Below, piece by piece: positions 10,735 to 22,834 of a DNA stretch of 64,000 bases. Each line of letters opens with the position of its first letter. Within the stretch, counting starts at the first letter, position 1. Origin of the DNA: Macrolepiota albuminosa (Eukaryota; Basidiomycota; Agaricomycetes; Agaricales; Agaricaceae); NCBI GenBank assembly GCA_027475525.1, contig JAMWFC010000082.1, positions 372,001 to 436,000 on the forward strand, given 5' to 3'. The notes under the pieces were generated by a model. That model was not told the DNA's origin, made no database searches, and saw nothing but the letters and a program-made list of their open reading frames with translations. The translations under genes were made by a program, and so were the position numbers.

Positions 10735-12965
10735 GGTTATGGGCCCCACTGTCACAAATGAGACCAACACTTCTGAGACATTACAGTTTCCAAAGTTTCA
10801 TGGTACAAATTACCATATCTGATCTGACAACATGAAGTCAGCCTTACAGGCTAAAGCCTTGTGGGGTGTAGTGTCCAGAAGAGAGCCTTGTCCTCCAAAA
10901 CCACCCTCCAAATACTCCAACCTCATGACTACTACATGCTCTACTGATGACAAGCCTTCTTGAGTTGTTTATAAAGAGGGATCCAACTTGATGAAAGCAT
11001 TACAGTCCAAGGAGTTCTCAATTTGGCAGACCACTCATAAAAAACATAAGCATTGGCTCAATAAAGATGATTCTGCCATGAGATTAATTTGTAATGCTAT
11101 CAAATACACCCAGTGTGAAACCATAGCTGATCTCAATAGTTCTCAAAAGATCTAGGAACATTTATGAAAGAACTATGTCAACCAACAGAACAGCATCAAT
11201 ATACCCTATTATTATCAGCAGTTGTATGTGAAAAAATAGGATGGCAGCTCACCTCTGACTGATCATCTCAGGTTTTACATGAGCATCCATTGCCGCTTCA
11301 GTGAATCTGGACACACTGTTGACAATTATACTATCCTTAATGCTATGCTTCTTTCGTTGCCCCATACTCCAACATGGGAGGTCATCAAACAAAATTTACT
11401 ATTTCACAGTACTTCTCTGATGATTGAGGCCATAACAACAGAGTTATTGTCTGTTTATAACAGAATAACACTAGAGAACCGCTCCTTGAACAAAACGAAC
11501 TGGCATTCTTATCTACTGGGAATAATAGTTTGAGTAGAAGTGGAATAAAAATTTAAAAAAGAGGACCAAGCCAAAACAACAGCTGAGACCAGACAATATC
11601 TGCCACAATTGTAGAGAGAAAGGCCATTGGAGTCCAAAATGCCCAAAGCCCAAGAAACCTAAAGGTTCTGGCAATGCAAACATATCCATAACAACTGTCA
11701 AGCCAGAAGCCTGAGAAGTGGAAAAAGTGCTAATGGCTACTTATAATGGCATGCCCACTGAACTACTGCTAGACAGTGCTGCTTTGTGTCATATGGTTGC
11801 TGACCTTGCCTATTACATCAATTACCAGAGAATTGAAAACCAATATATTTCTGTGGGGGGAATGAATGCATTACCCATCACCAGGAAAGGAACCATTGCG
11901 TTCCGAACATACCTCCCTTCAGGAACCAATGACATACAGTTACATGATGTGCTACACATTCCCACACTAAGCACCAACCTCATTAGCCTTGGTTTATTGC
12001 AATAGGCTGGAGCCACCATAAATGGACTCACATATGGGATAAGCCTCTCTTGGGACAATCTCTTGGGACAATCAAGAATTCATGCATGCTAATCTTATTG
12101 AATTCCACAGCATTCTGTACTGCATCAAAATCATAACAATGAGAATAACCAACAACCATGTTGCCTTCATCACAAATGAATCCATGATGTGTTTGTGGCA
12201 TCAACAACTGGGTCACATTAGCCCCCACACTATCAAATTCATGGTAAACTGATAGCTTGTTACAGGAATTAAGCTAAAGCTACTTCAGAAATTTGACAGA
12301 CTCTGCAGTGGTTGTGCAGAAGGAAAGGCAATGAGACCTCCTCCACTAGATAGTAGCAAAACTCAGTACAATCTAAATGAGCTCCTAGTCATGGACATCA
12401 CAGGACCTATGAGTATCGCTACCTGAGATGGCAACTGCTATGCAATGGTCATAATTGAGGCTAGTAAAAGGTACCTCACCAGTTGAAAGTAAATGATGCA
12501 GTGCACAATACCACTGCCTTTTATGAAAGGAGTAGAGGGAAGTTCGTCAAAATTATCAGGACAGATAACAGGAATGAATTCATAAACTTGATCCTACAAA
12601 AGTTCTGCACCACAAATTGTAAGGGCAACCTCTAGAGGCTGTGGCTCAGTCACACAGCTGGCAGAGGGAGATTCAAAGTGTATTAGAGTATGTACTGACA
12701 ATATCATAATAACTACTCACCTGGCAGAGGGAGATCCAAAGAGAACAAGTCTAGGGATTCCCTATGCCAGGTTGGACGCTTCTGGGGCTTCTGAAGCATG
12801 GGAAACAACTGTACAGTATAACAAAACCTTAAAAACTCAAAAATTGACTAACCAAACAACTGTGCAAACAAGGCAGGAAAACTCCGGACTTTAGAAGTCA
12901 GAAAGGCAAACTTTGGCTTATATAAGCGGTCTGGAAGCGATGCTGAAGGGCCCACACTTGTCTGG

Positions 12966-13118
12966 ATGGTAGCTAAAGAACCAGAGCATCTCAAGGGCTG
13001 AGAGTAGTACTAACAGATAGTGTTGAAAGAATAGAAACAGTAATGGTAGCTAAAGAACCAGAGCATCTCAAGGGCTGAGAGTAGTACTAACAGATAGTGT
13101 TGAAAGAATAGAAACAGT
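12966..13118. repeat. 77-bp-period direct duplication (probable assembly join)
   Basis: The copies at 12966-13041 and 13043-13118 match over 76 bp, with the 77-bp period. The related LTR at 49386-49904 has one copy only. Confidence 0.85.
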
Positions 13119-13210
13119 CAAATGAAATAATGTACCAGAGCATCTCAAGGGCTGAGAGTAGTACTAACAGATAGTGTTGAAAGAATAGAAACAGTCAAAT
13201 GAAATAATGT
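13057..13210. repeat. Exact 77-bp direct duplication overlapping the previous one
   Basis: Positions 13057-13133 equal 13134-13210. Two successive 77-bp joins in one LTR suggest a very short contig was placed between two others. Confidence 0.9.
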
Positions 13211-15720
13211 CAGAAGAAATAAAAGAATGAATGAAGGGAGAGTGAAGAGATAAGAAGTGAGAAAAGGAAGAAATGAGGAGAAATGAGGAGTCCCCTGACA
13301 CAAATGGGATCAAACAACAAAGGACCAATCCATATCATCCTCAGCAAAATGGAATTGCTAAACATGCTATTGCTGTAATTATGGAAATAGTCAGATCCAT
13401 ATTGCATGGTGCTAAAATGGACTTACAGTACTGGAGGAAAGCCTTCATGTACACCATATACATCTGTTCTGTCATGCCAACCTCCACTCTGCAAGGAAAA
13501 ATTCCTTATACTGAGTGGTACAGTCGAAAGCCAGATTTGGCACATCTCCAAATCTTCAGATCTCTGGAATGAGCACATAAACTACAAGAAGTTTGACAGG
13601 GAAAGCTGGAGTCTCAAGCTGTCTGAGTCTGAATGCTAGGCTGGTGGACAGACAAAACAAAGGGATATAGATTCGAGGATCTAGAAAATGGAAAGCTTAT
13701 CACATCCAGAGATGTCAAGTTCTATAAAGACAACACTCTGAGTGAGTTAGCATGCCTTGATCTGGGCCTCATGCAATCAACAATAGAAGAAATTAATGAA
13801 TTTATTAATACTGCCATGTACCCCAAAACTGAACAAACCAGGCAAGTTTCAATATGCAATCCCACTTCCAAATCTGAAGTCAAGATGCAGCTAGAAGATG
13901 TACAATCCTCTGACACAAAGTCAGTTGATATGCCTACAGGAGAATTACAATATCCCTCTCCAGCACTTCCTTCTGTTGTCACTCATACTCCTCCTCCCTT
14001 AAATCTACCTCCAGCTCCTTGTAAAAGCACAAAGTGGAAAGACTTACCCCAGCACAAACCCTCTATGCATAATAAAAAGGCTTCCCACAGGGTATTGACA
14101 GGACGAAGCTGAAGATTGATCTGAAAATTATAAGGCTTTCATCATGGTTTCTGGTCCCAGTGTTGAAACTGCTTTGTCATCTACAGATGCTCATAAATGG
14201 CAGGAAGCCATTACTAACAAGTATAATCAACTAATCAAGAGAGGGGTCTTCATGGAGGTAAATAACTTAACTCTAGGAAAGAAAGCAATGAAAAGTAAGA
14301 TTGTGCTAAAAGAGAAGTTGGACAAAAATGGAAAGCTTTTGAAACACAAAGCACATATCATTGCTCAGGGATTCTCTCAAGTGCCCGGCACTGACTATGA
14401 TGAGACATTTTTGTCCATGGCCAAGTTCACCACTCTGCACATATTTCTCATGCTGGCAGCAATTTTGAATCTTGAGGTCCATCAAATCAACGTGATCAGT
14501 GCATATCTAGAGGAAAAGCTTGATGAGGAAATTTACATGAAGACACCTCCAGGAATTGGAAAAGTGCAATACTGGAAACTTGTCAAGACCCTCTATGGCC
14601 TGAAGCAAGTAGGTAGAAAGTGGAAAGAAAAGTTGCATGAAGTGTTGACAGGTCTTGGATTCAAGGCTTCCCATGCTAAATGATTGTCTTTATGACATGG
14701 GAAAAATTGTTCTTATTGTGATAGTCTATGTAGACGACATGCTTATAGCTGGTCAAGATGTTGCTATTCAAAAGGAACATCGATAAATGTTTCAAAATCA
14801 CAGACCTGGGCAAAGTTCACTACGTCCTAGGCCTATAAGTTAAATGTGATCATTCCAATCACATCATTTACCTAAACCAATCTTCCTATATTGATTCAGC
14901 CCTTGAACGTTTTGGAATGATGAACTGTCATCCTGTATCCACTCCCCTCATGACCAATCACAACTTATTGTCATTACAGTGCCTCTAAATGGAGGACAAA
15001 CGAAATTTATATAAAACATAATCCAACGGCATTAATTATTTATCACTAATCAGTTTGTTACTCTATGCCATGCAAACATATCCCAATATACAGTTCATAG
15101 TGAATCTGCTAGCCCGCTTTTCAAATGATCCTGGAGTTTTCCACCTTGCTGCTTGCAAGAGAATCTTGCAATATTTAAAAGGAACCAAAGGATACTGCTT
15201 GAAGGTAGGAGGCCTGTCAACTGATGAAATATGCTTGGTAGAATGGAGTGACACAAATTGAGCACAAGATAGTCATGATAGGTGATCAGTCAGTGGCTAG
15301 TGCTTCGACATAAATGGCAGCATGGTTTCCTGGTCCTTGAAGAAAACAATTGGTCATAGCTACTTTGACCATTGAGGCCAAATACATAGCCTCATCTAAT
15401 GCTACAAGGGAGGCTATTTGGCTGCAAAATCTCCTTTATGACTTAGACTTTCCCCAAACCAAAGCAACGCTGATGCATACAAATAGCACTGGCAGTATTG
15501 CCCTCTCGAAAAATCCTGTTGGCTATTCCCATGCCAAACACATCAATATCTGCTATTATTTTATACAAGAACACATCTCACCCAGAAATATTTGCTTACA
15601 ACATGTTTCCACACATGAAATGATTGCAAATGCCTTAACAAAAGCTTTACCATACGAAACTTTTTAAAAATATTGTGCAAGAATGGGTGTAGTATTACTG
15701 ATGCTAGTGTCAAGTGGGAG

Positions 15721-15971
15721 TGTCGAGGAATGTGATGCTTAGCTTCAGCTCTTCAGTCATGATGTCATCTTTATCTCACAATACACATATGTTTTACATC
15801 ATTTTATTATGACACCTTTATTATAACATTATGACATATACTTACATTTTACGGCTATAAATACTATGTCGCACTCCAGAGTCAAATCATCTCTTGATAT
15901 TTGACTCCAGTCTATTATAGTCATTGTCTATTATACATGAATGCACATAGTTCTACTATTATGCTGCAACA
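15721..15971 (+). repeat. 3' LTR of copia A1
   Basis: It starts TGTCGAGGAATG and ends GCTGCAACA, 251 bp, paired with 10484-10734. The purine-rich CAAGTGGGAG immediately before it is the probable polypurine tract. Confidence 0.88.
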
Positions 15972-16509
15972 GCTTGTCCAATACCTCGAAGGCACTCAAC
16001 ATATAAAACTTGTCCTAAGGGTGGCAAAGGAGGTGATCAATCTCACTGGTTTTACTGACTCCAACTGGGCTAACTGTCTCAACACATGATGAAGCATTGG
16101 TGGCTATACTTGGAGTCTGGGTTCAGGAGTAATCTCATGAGTCACACGTAAGCAGAAGTCAGTTGCCACATCCTCATGCGAGGCAGAATATATGGCCACT
16201 TTTGAAAGTGCACAAAAGTGCATATGGCTGCGTGCCCTGCTCAAAGACATCGGGCATGATGCCACTGACAAACCAACACCAATCTTATGTGACAATAATG
16301 CTGCAATTAACCTATCTGAAGATCCTACTCTCCTTGCCTGCATCAAGCATGTCAACATTAAATATCACTTTCTACACAAAAGCATACAGACAGGCAAAAT
16401 CTGCATCCGTTACGTGAACACCAAGCTCAACATCTCAGACATCTTCACCAAAACACTTGCCCCCCTCTTCTCATGTCTACATGCTCTCCTCAGCCTCCAG
16501 GCATTGTAG
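15972..16509 (+). pseudogene. Copia-B RNase H region (3' piece of split relic)
   Basis: Reading resumes from the fragment ending at 10483: LVQYLEGTQHIKLVL, then FTDSNWANC. The RNase H block follows from about 16150 with SSCEAEYMA, AIWLRALLKD-like sequence and the conserved CDNNAAINL and KHVNIKYHF motifs. Several stops and one shift (about 16087-16190) break it. The family differs from copia A in both protein and LTR sequence. Confidence 0.8.
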
Positions 16510-16575
16510 ATCACCATGACTCTTACATGAGGAGGAGAACCCTTATCTGGACTCAGAGTCCATGGTGAGGAGGAG

Positions 16576-16866
16576 TGTTAGTTGTTAAGCAAGCACTATT
16601 GACCCCTACATCTGTCCATTGTCATCACTCCCCCTCGACTCTTCACCAATACCACACTGGCCACTTATGTGGCCCTTCCCATTGTTCCATTGTAAAATAC
16701 ATATATATATGGACACTATGCTACGAGTACCCTCAGTCAATTGAGTAAAGAACTGAGGATAAGCAAACATCACTACAGTATCAACTCAACACATGCTTAT
16801 GCTACCTTGCAGACTATAAACTTACTTATATTCTGTCAGTGTGTCTTGAGTATACAGTTCTAATAC
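16576..16866 (+). repeat. Probable 3' LTR of copia B, end not defined
   Basis: A sequence beginning TGTTAGTTGTTAAGC directly follows a purine-rich GAGGAGGAG tract, as expected for a 3' LTR after the RNase H region. It contains a TATA-like run (ATACATATATATATGG) near 16690. No second LTR exists in the window to fix its end, so the right boundary is approximate. Confidence 0.5.
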
Positions 16867-17209
16867 CTATGTCATAGTTAAGTAGTTCGCAATCAAGGAC
16901 TTACCTAGTTCACACTGTGAGACTCAGAACAGTGAGCCGTAACTCTGCCCCATATCTGGCAGCCTCACGTCACAGGCACTTATGTAAGACATGAATGCAT
17001 TTGAACAATCCTCCAAAATACAAGATCACTTTACCCTGCCCTTCAGCTCATAGTAGCTTGCTGGCAATATAAACAAATATTGTGATCGTCATCTTCAAAA
17101 AATATTCGAAAATGCAATTGCTTTCAAGAGCTTCAGAGTCAGGTGGCTGTCCCCGGCTCTCTAATGTATGCCAACTATAATCAGCTGACCTTCACTTCTT
17201 GTGTTCAGG

Positions 17210-18208
17210 ATGTGGAGGACACGCAATAATCCAGTCTTAACGTTTCTTCACCGCAGTGCAAAACGTGTCACATGGAGTTTGACACTTACTCGGTCGCAGA
17301 GGATTATTAGGTCACTTGACCCAGAATGCCTTCAAAGCAGCAATTTTGTTGACTTCTCCAATATACATGCTTCAGTTCAGGCAGGACTAAAGGATAGGCA
17401 ACTTTTCGATGGGAAGGTGTATTATAAGTACGGAAACTTGTGTTTCCCTCTGAAGACTCATGGTTTTCTGTACTATCACCACCATCCATCACTTCTGCTC
17501 ACAACTGATGAAATTTGCTTTTGGCTTACAAAAAGTTCTGACCCGACGTGTTTTCAAAATGGCACAGACCTCATGAGGTCTGACGGTGTATTGCCATGGG
17601 CTATTTCTTTGTTTGGGCCGCTCCATCCCCATGCATTCATCAAAGCACTGCTCAAACAAGATCACGATATCCCAGAAACAATACTGAACTATGGAACATC
17701 AAGCTACCTCCTGCCAGGGGTCTATTTAACTTTCTGGAAGGAGCCTTTTGTTCTGAGGTTAGAAGAGGTATTACAAATAAAGATGGTTGATTCGCAGCTT
17801 TGGATGGGAAAAACCATGGTGCCTCACTTGTTGGTTGGGAAATACCCGTCAATGTTCAATGGTGAGTGTACCGATTGGAATAGACATTTTTTCAACTCTG
17901 ATTGTGTATAGGGAAACTACTGGTTCAATTTGAATAATCAACATTAGCAGAGCATAAGAACGACACCTCAATTGTCATGCGAGTCCTCGAAGTCCTTGAA
18001 CCAATCAAACCGCTGTTCAAAAATGGCAAATTGCTTCACCCAATTCTGGAACCAGGAACTTTGCTCAAGTCCAAATACCTTGGTCAAGTACAAAACTTGG
18101 AATTCAATCATCCATTTCTGGCATCGCTTCCACGCATGATGGGCAATACACTTGCATATGTAATAGCTCTTTTGTATTCCTCTTGTCTACCAATTCGATT
18201 GATTTCTT
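17210..18208 (+). pseudogene. 5' half of a second, broken copy of the two-module gene
   Basis: This is a paralogue of 40688-41650. Homology begins upstream at about 16977 (ACTTATGTAAGACATGAA). Exon 1 runs from ATG 17210 to 17861. The intron 17862-17911 (GTGAGT...TATAG) matches the one in the intact gene. Exon 2 starts at 17912 but meets a TAA at about 17930 where the intact gene has CAA, so the copy is dead. At 18209, inside the second intron, copia A2 is inserted, and the rest of the gene reappears only after 35219. Loss of the module-2 exon there shows a deletion accompanied or followed the insertion. Confidence 0.75.
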
Positions 18209-18523
18209 TGTTGAGGAATGTGACACTTAGCTTCGGCTCTTCAGTTATGATGTCATTCTTATCTCACAATACACATATGTTTTACATCATTTTATGACGC
18301 CTTTATTGTAACATTATGACATATACTTACATTTATGACTATAAATATTATGTCACATCCCAGAGTCAAATCATCTCTCAATATTTGACTCCAGGTGCAT
18401 AATCTAGTTTACATTACATTAAAACTCAATACTTATACATATCTCTTGATATTTGACTCCAGACTGTAACTATTGTCTTTAACGTTTACAAATACAATAT
18501 AGTTCTACCATTATGCTGCAACA
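18209..18523 (+). repeat. 5' LTR of copia A2
   Basis: This is a 315-bp LTR starting TGTTGAGGAATG and ending GCTGCAACA. The partner is 34763-35077. It holds a TATA-like segment (CTATAAATATTATG) near 18340, typical of an LTR promoter. Confidence 0.88.
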
Positions 18524-21500
18524 GATTATGGGCCCTGCCATCGCGAATGAGACCAACACTTCTGAAATGTTACAGTTTCCCAAGTTCAATGGTACAAACT
18601 ACCACATTTGGTCTGATAATATGAAGTCAGCCTTACAGGCTAAAGCCTTATGGAGTATAGTGTCCGAAAGAGAACCTCGTTCTCCAAAACCACCCTCTGA
18701 ATATTCCAACCTCATGACCACTACGTGCCCTAATGAAAACAAGCCTTCTCGAGTTATTTATAAAGAGGGATCTGACTTGATGAAAGCATTACAGTCCAAG
18801 AAGTTTTCAATCTGGCAGACCGCTCATGAAAAATATAAGCATTGGCTCAATAAAGATGATTCTGCCATGAGATTAATTTGTAATGCTATTGAATACACCC
18901 AGCATGAAACCATAGCCAATCTCAATAGTTCCCAAAAGATTTGGGAACATTTATGAAAGAATTACATCAACCAGCAGAGCGGCATCAATATATATTATTA
19001 TTACCAGCAGTTGTATGTGAAGAAATGAGATGGAAACTCACTCCTGACTGATCACCTCGGGTTCTACATGAGCATCCATTGCCACTTCAGTGAATCTGGA
19101 CACACTGTTGACAATTATACTATCCTTAATGCTATGCTTCTTTCTAGTGCTTCCCTGACAATTGAGACAATAACAACGGAATTATTGTCCATCTACAACA
19201 GAATAATGCTGGAGAATCATTCCTCAAACAAAACTTTGGCATTCCTATCCACCGGAAATAACAGTTCAAGTGGAAGTGGAATAAGAATCAGGAAGAGGAC
19301 CAAACCAAAACGTCAGCCGAGACCAGACAACATCTGCCACAATTGTGGAGAAAAGGGCCATTGGAGTTCAAAATGCCTGAAACCCAAGAAACCTAAAGGC
19401 ACTGGCAATGCAAATATATCCATAGCAACTGTCAAACCAGAAGCCTGTGAAGTGGGAAAAGTGCTAATGGCTACTTATGATGGCATGCCCACTGGACTAC
19501 TGTTAGACAGTGCTGCTTTGTGTCATATGGTTGCTGACCTTGCCTATTACATCAATTACCAGGGGATTGAAAACCAATATATTTCTGTGGGGGGAATGAA
19601 TGCATTACTTGTCACCGGGAAAGGAACCATCGCGTTCCGAACATACCCCCCTTCAGGAACCAATGATGTACAGTTACATGACATGCTACACATCCCCACA
19701 CTGGGCACCAACCTCATCAGCCTTGGTTTATTACAACAGGCCAGAGCCACCATAAACGGACTCACTTATAGGATAAGCCTTTCTTGGGACAATCAAGAAT
19801 TCATGCACGCTAACCTCATTGGATCCCATGGCACTCTATACTGCATCGAAATCATGACAGTGGGAATAACCAACAACTATGTTGCTTTCATTGCAAATGA
19901 ATCGACGATGCGCTTATGGCACCAACGACTAGGGCACATTAGCCCCTGTGCTATCAAATTCATGATAGATCAACAGCTTGTTACAGGAACTTATGGCACC
20001 AACGACTAGGGCACATTAGCCCCTGTGCTATCAAATTCATGATAGATCAACAGCTTGTTACAGGAATCAAAATAAAGCTACCTCAAGAATTTGACAAGCT
20101 CTGCAGTGGTTGCGCAGAGGGAAAGACAACAAGGCCTCCTATGCCAGACACCAGCAAAACTCAGTATGACCTAAACGAACTTCTAGTCATGGACATTACA
20201 GGACCCATGAGTGTCGCTACCTGGGACAGCAACTACTATGCAATGGTCATGGTTGAGGCTAGTAAAAGGTACCCTGCTGGTCAATTGCTAAAAACAAAAG
20301 ATGAAGTAAACAATGTGGTGCATGATACTACTGCCTTCTATGAAAGGAGTGGAGGGAAGTTCGTCAAAATTATCAGGACAGATAATGGGAACAAATTTGT
20401 AAACTCGGTCTTACAAAAGTTCTGCGCCACAAACAAGATCAAACACCAAACAACCAATCTATATCATCCTCAGCAAAATGGAATTGCTAAGCGTGCCATT
20501 GCAGTAATTATGGAAATGGTTAGATCCATGTTACATGGCACTAAAATGGACTTATGGTACTGGGGCGAAGCCTTCATATATGCCGTATACATCCGTTCTG
20601 TCACGCCAACCTCCGCCCTACAAGGAAAGATTCCTTACACTAAGTGGTATGGTTCAAAACCAGATTTGGCACATCTCCAAATCTTTGGATCCCTGGGATG
20701 GGCACATGTACCGAAAGAGGTTTGGCAAGGAAAGCTGGAGTCTTGAGCTGTGTGAGTTCAAATGTTGGGCTGGTGGGCAGATGAAACAAAGGGGTATAGA
20801 CTTGAGGATCTAGAAAATGGAAAGCTCATCACATCTAGAGATGTCGAGTTTTACGAAGATGACGCCCCGAGTGAGTTAGCATGCCTCGACCTGGGACTTA
20901 CACAGTCAACAACAGAGGAAATCAATGAATTCATTAATACTGCCACATACCCCAAAACTGAACAAACAAGGCAAGTTTTGATATGCAATCCTTCTTCTAA
21001 ATCCAAAGTCAAGATGGAGCTGGAGGATGTGCAATCCTCTGACACCGAGTCAGTTGATACGCCCATAGGAGAGTTACAATATCCCTCACCTGCACCTCCT
21101 TCTGTTACTCATACTCCTCCTCCCTCAAATCCACCTCCGGCACCTCGTAAAAGCACGAAATGGAAAGATTTACCCCAATGCAAACCCTCCACATGTATAA
21201 AGAGACTTCCTACTAGGTACCGACAGGATGAGACTGAAGATCGATCTGAAAACCATATGGCTTTTATTGCAGTCTCTGGACCCAGCATCGAAACCACCTT
21301 GTCATCTGCAAATGCCTGTAAATGGCAGGAGGCAATCAATAATGAATACAATCAGCTCATCAAAAGGGGAGTCTTTACAGAGATAAACAACTTACCTCCA
21401 GGAAAGAAGGTGGTGGGGAGCAAGATCGTATTGAAGGAGAAGTTAGATGAAAATGGAAAACTCCTGAAGTACAAAGCACATATCATTGCTCAGGGTTTCT

Positions 21501-22390
21501 CCCAAGTGCCTGGTGTTGACTATAATGAAACATTTTTGTCTGTGGCCAAGTTCATGACTCTCCACGTATTTCTCACGTTAGTGGCAATATTGAACCTCGA
21601 GGTCTGTCAAATTGACGTGATTAGTGCATATCTGGAGGAAAAGCTCGATGAGGAGATTTACATGAGGGCACCCCCAGGAATAGGAGGAGCACCTTACTGG
21701 AAACTTGTTAAGGCCCTCTACGGCCTGAAGCACGCAGGAAGGAAGTGGAAAGAAAAACTGCACGAAGTGTTGACAGGTCTCGGATTCAAGGCTTCCCATG
21801 CCGATGATTGCCTTTACGTACTATACGATGTGGGAAAAATTGTTCTCATTGTGATAATTTACGTGGACGACATGCTCATAGCTGGTCGAGATGTTGGCTG
21901 GATCATATCATTCAAAAGAAACATTGACAAACACTTTGAAATTACAGACCTGGGCGAAATTCACTATGTCCTAGGCCTGCAAGTCAAATGCGATCGTCCC
22001 AATCATTTTATTTACCTAAACCAGTCACTCTATATCGATTCAGTCCTTGAGCGTTTCGGAATGACGAACTGTCACCCTGTATCTACTCCCCTTGTGACCA
22101 ACCAAAACTTATTGTCATCACAATGCCCTCAAACTGAGGATAAACGAAGTTTATACAAAGTACAATCCAATGGCATCAATTATTTATCATTAGTTGGCTT
22201 GTTGCTCTACGCTACACAAACACATCCCAATATACAATTTGCAGTGAATTTGTTAGCCCATTTCTCGAATGATCCTGGAATTCCTCATCTCGCTGCTTGC
22301 AAGAGAATCTTGGGGTACTTAAAAGGAACCAAAGGATACTGCTTGAAGATAGGAGGCCTGTCAACTAACAAAATTTGCTTGGTAGGGTGG
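18513..22390 (+). pseudogene. Copia A2 gag, protease, integrase and RT
   Basis: Gag starts at ATG 18513 inside the LTR end. Motifs in order: zinc knuckle CHNCGEKGHWSSKC near 19335; protease LLLDSAALCHM near 19500; integrase zinc region WHQRLGH...CSGCAEGK near 19920-20130; integrase core with MDITGP near 20190 and RTDNGNKF near 20380; RT with SAYLEEKLDEEIYM near 21620, YGLKHAGRKW and YVDDM near 21860. The third catalytic integrase residue, normally Glu in HPQQNGIAER, is Lys here. In-frame TGA stops break gag near 18954 and 19027. A 77-bp duplication at 19913 and a shift near 20745 (between KLES and the next frame) further break it. The 19913 break is probably an assembly artefact. Confidence 0.85.
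19913..20066. repeat. Exact 77-bp direct duplication inside copia A2 integrase
   Basis: Positions 19913-19989 equal 19990-20066. It repeats the segment encoding LWHQRLGHISP and shifts the frame by two bases. Copia A1 has one copy at the matching place (about 12190-12270). Confidence 0.92.
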
Positions 22391-22626
22391 TGTAGCGTAG
22401 TCCGCTATGTGGCATTGGCCACATAGCTTTACTTATCTTACAGTAGATACTATTATATTATATTTATTATAATATAATATTAATTTACATTACTATATAA
22501 ATTAGTTTACCAGCTGCTTACAAAGCAGCTTATTTTTGTGTATACTACATTGCCAATAGACCGGTCTGGTCTGATTCAGTGTTGTGTGTGCACACTAAGC
22601 TCTCTAACCCTCGTAACTTCGTTACA
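22391..22626 (+). repeat. 5' LTR of Gypsy-1
   Basis: A 236-bp LTR, TGTAGCGTAG...TTACA, equal in length to 34049-34284. It contains perfect hairpins: TATGTGG/CCACATA near its start and AGCTGCTT/AAGCAGCT near its middle, plus a very AT-rich TATA-like stretch between them. Confidence 0.9.
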
Positions 22627-22703
22627 TTGCCAATAGACTGGTCTGGTCTGATTCAGTGTCGTGTGTGCACACTAAGCTCTCTAACCTTCGTAACTTCGTT
22701 ACA
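22550..22703. repeat. 77-bp-period duplication of the LTR end with three transitions
   Basis: The last 77 bp of the 5' LTR are repeated just after it (22627-22703) with three C/T differences. The 3' LTR has the segment once. It looks like a contig join at the LTR boundary between sequences of two element copies. Confidence 0.8.
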
Positions 22704-22834
22704 TTTTTTTGAATCCGCCAGCTAGGATCTATTGCCTAGCATCTGACGTCAGTCGTTGAGTTCGTTGACAGAACTCTATCAGCTTCTCGAGCTTCTTGCA
22801 CAGCCACACCGTGCAAATTTCAAACAGGGGATCG

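Larger units (their letters stand above)
12618..13300 (+). repeat. Solo LTR of an unassigned retrotransposon, inserted in copia A1
   Basis: The sequence starts TGTAAGGGCAACC and ends TCCCCTGACA, with TG...CA termini. It is flanked by the 5-bp duplication CAAAT (12613-12617 and 13301-13305). The interrupted copia frame is restored when the LTR and one CAAAT are removed. Two overlapping 77-bp duplications inflate it by 154 bp; the true length is about 529 bp, close to the 519-bp relative at 49386-49904. Confidence 0.88.
10735..15668 (+). pseudogene. Copia A1 gag-pol pseudogene
   Basis: The order and motifs follow copia A2: a gag N-terminus with FHGTNYH, a zinc knuckle near 11600, the protease motif LLLDSAALCHM near 11765, the integrase zinc region near 12200, RT with AYLEEKLDEEIYM near 14510 and YVDDM near 14730, and RNase H near 15360-15660. 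Stops and frameshifts are frequent. Several are single transitions relative to A2, for example CGA to TGA near 10963, TGG to TAG near 11153, TGG to TGA near 12425 and CAG to TAG near 12252. The integrase core is cut by the solo LTR at 12618. The protein is certainly dead. Confidence 0.85.
10484..15971 (+). mobile_element. Copia A1, decayed Ty1/copia retrotransposon inserted in copia B
   Basis: Paired 251-bp LTRs bound a gag-pol remnant in the order gag, CCHC, protease, integrase, RT, RNase H. It is a close relative of copia A2 (18209-35077). Compared with A2 it carries many stops formed by C-to-T or G-to-A changes. A solo LTR of another family (12618-13300) interrupts the integrase. The LTRs are 64 bp shorter than those of A2, which contain an extra internal duplicated segment ending TTTGACTCCAG. 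Confidence 0.88.
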
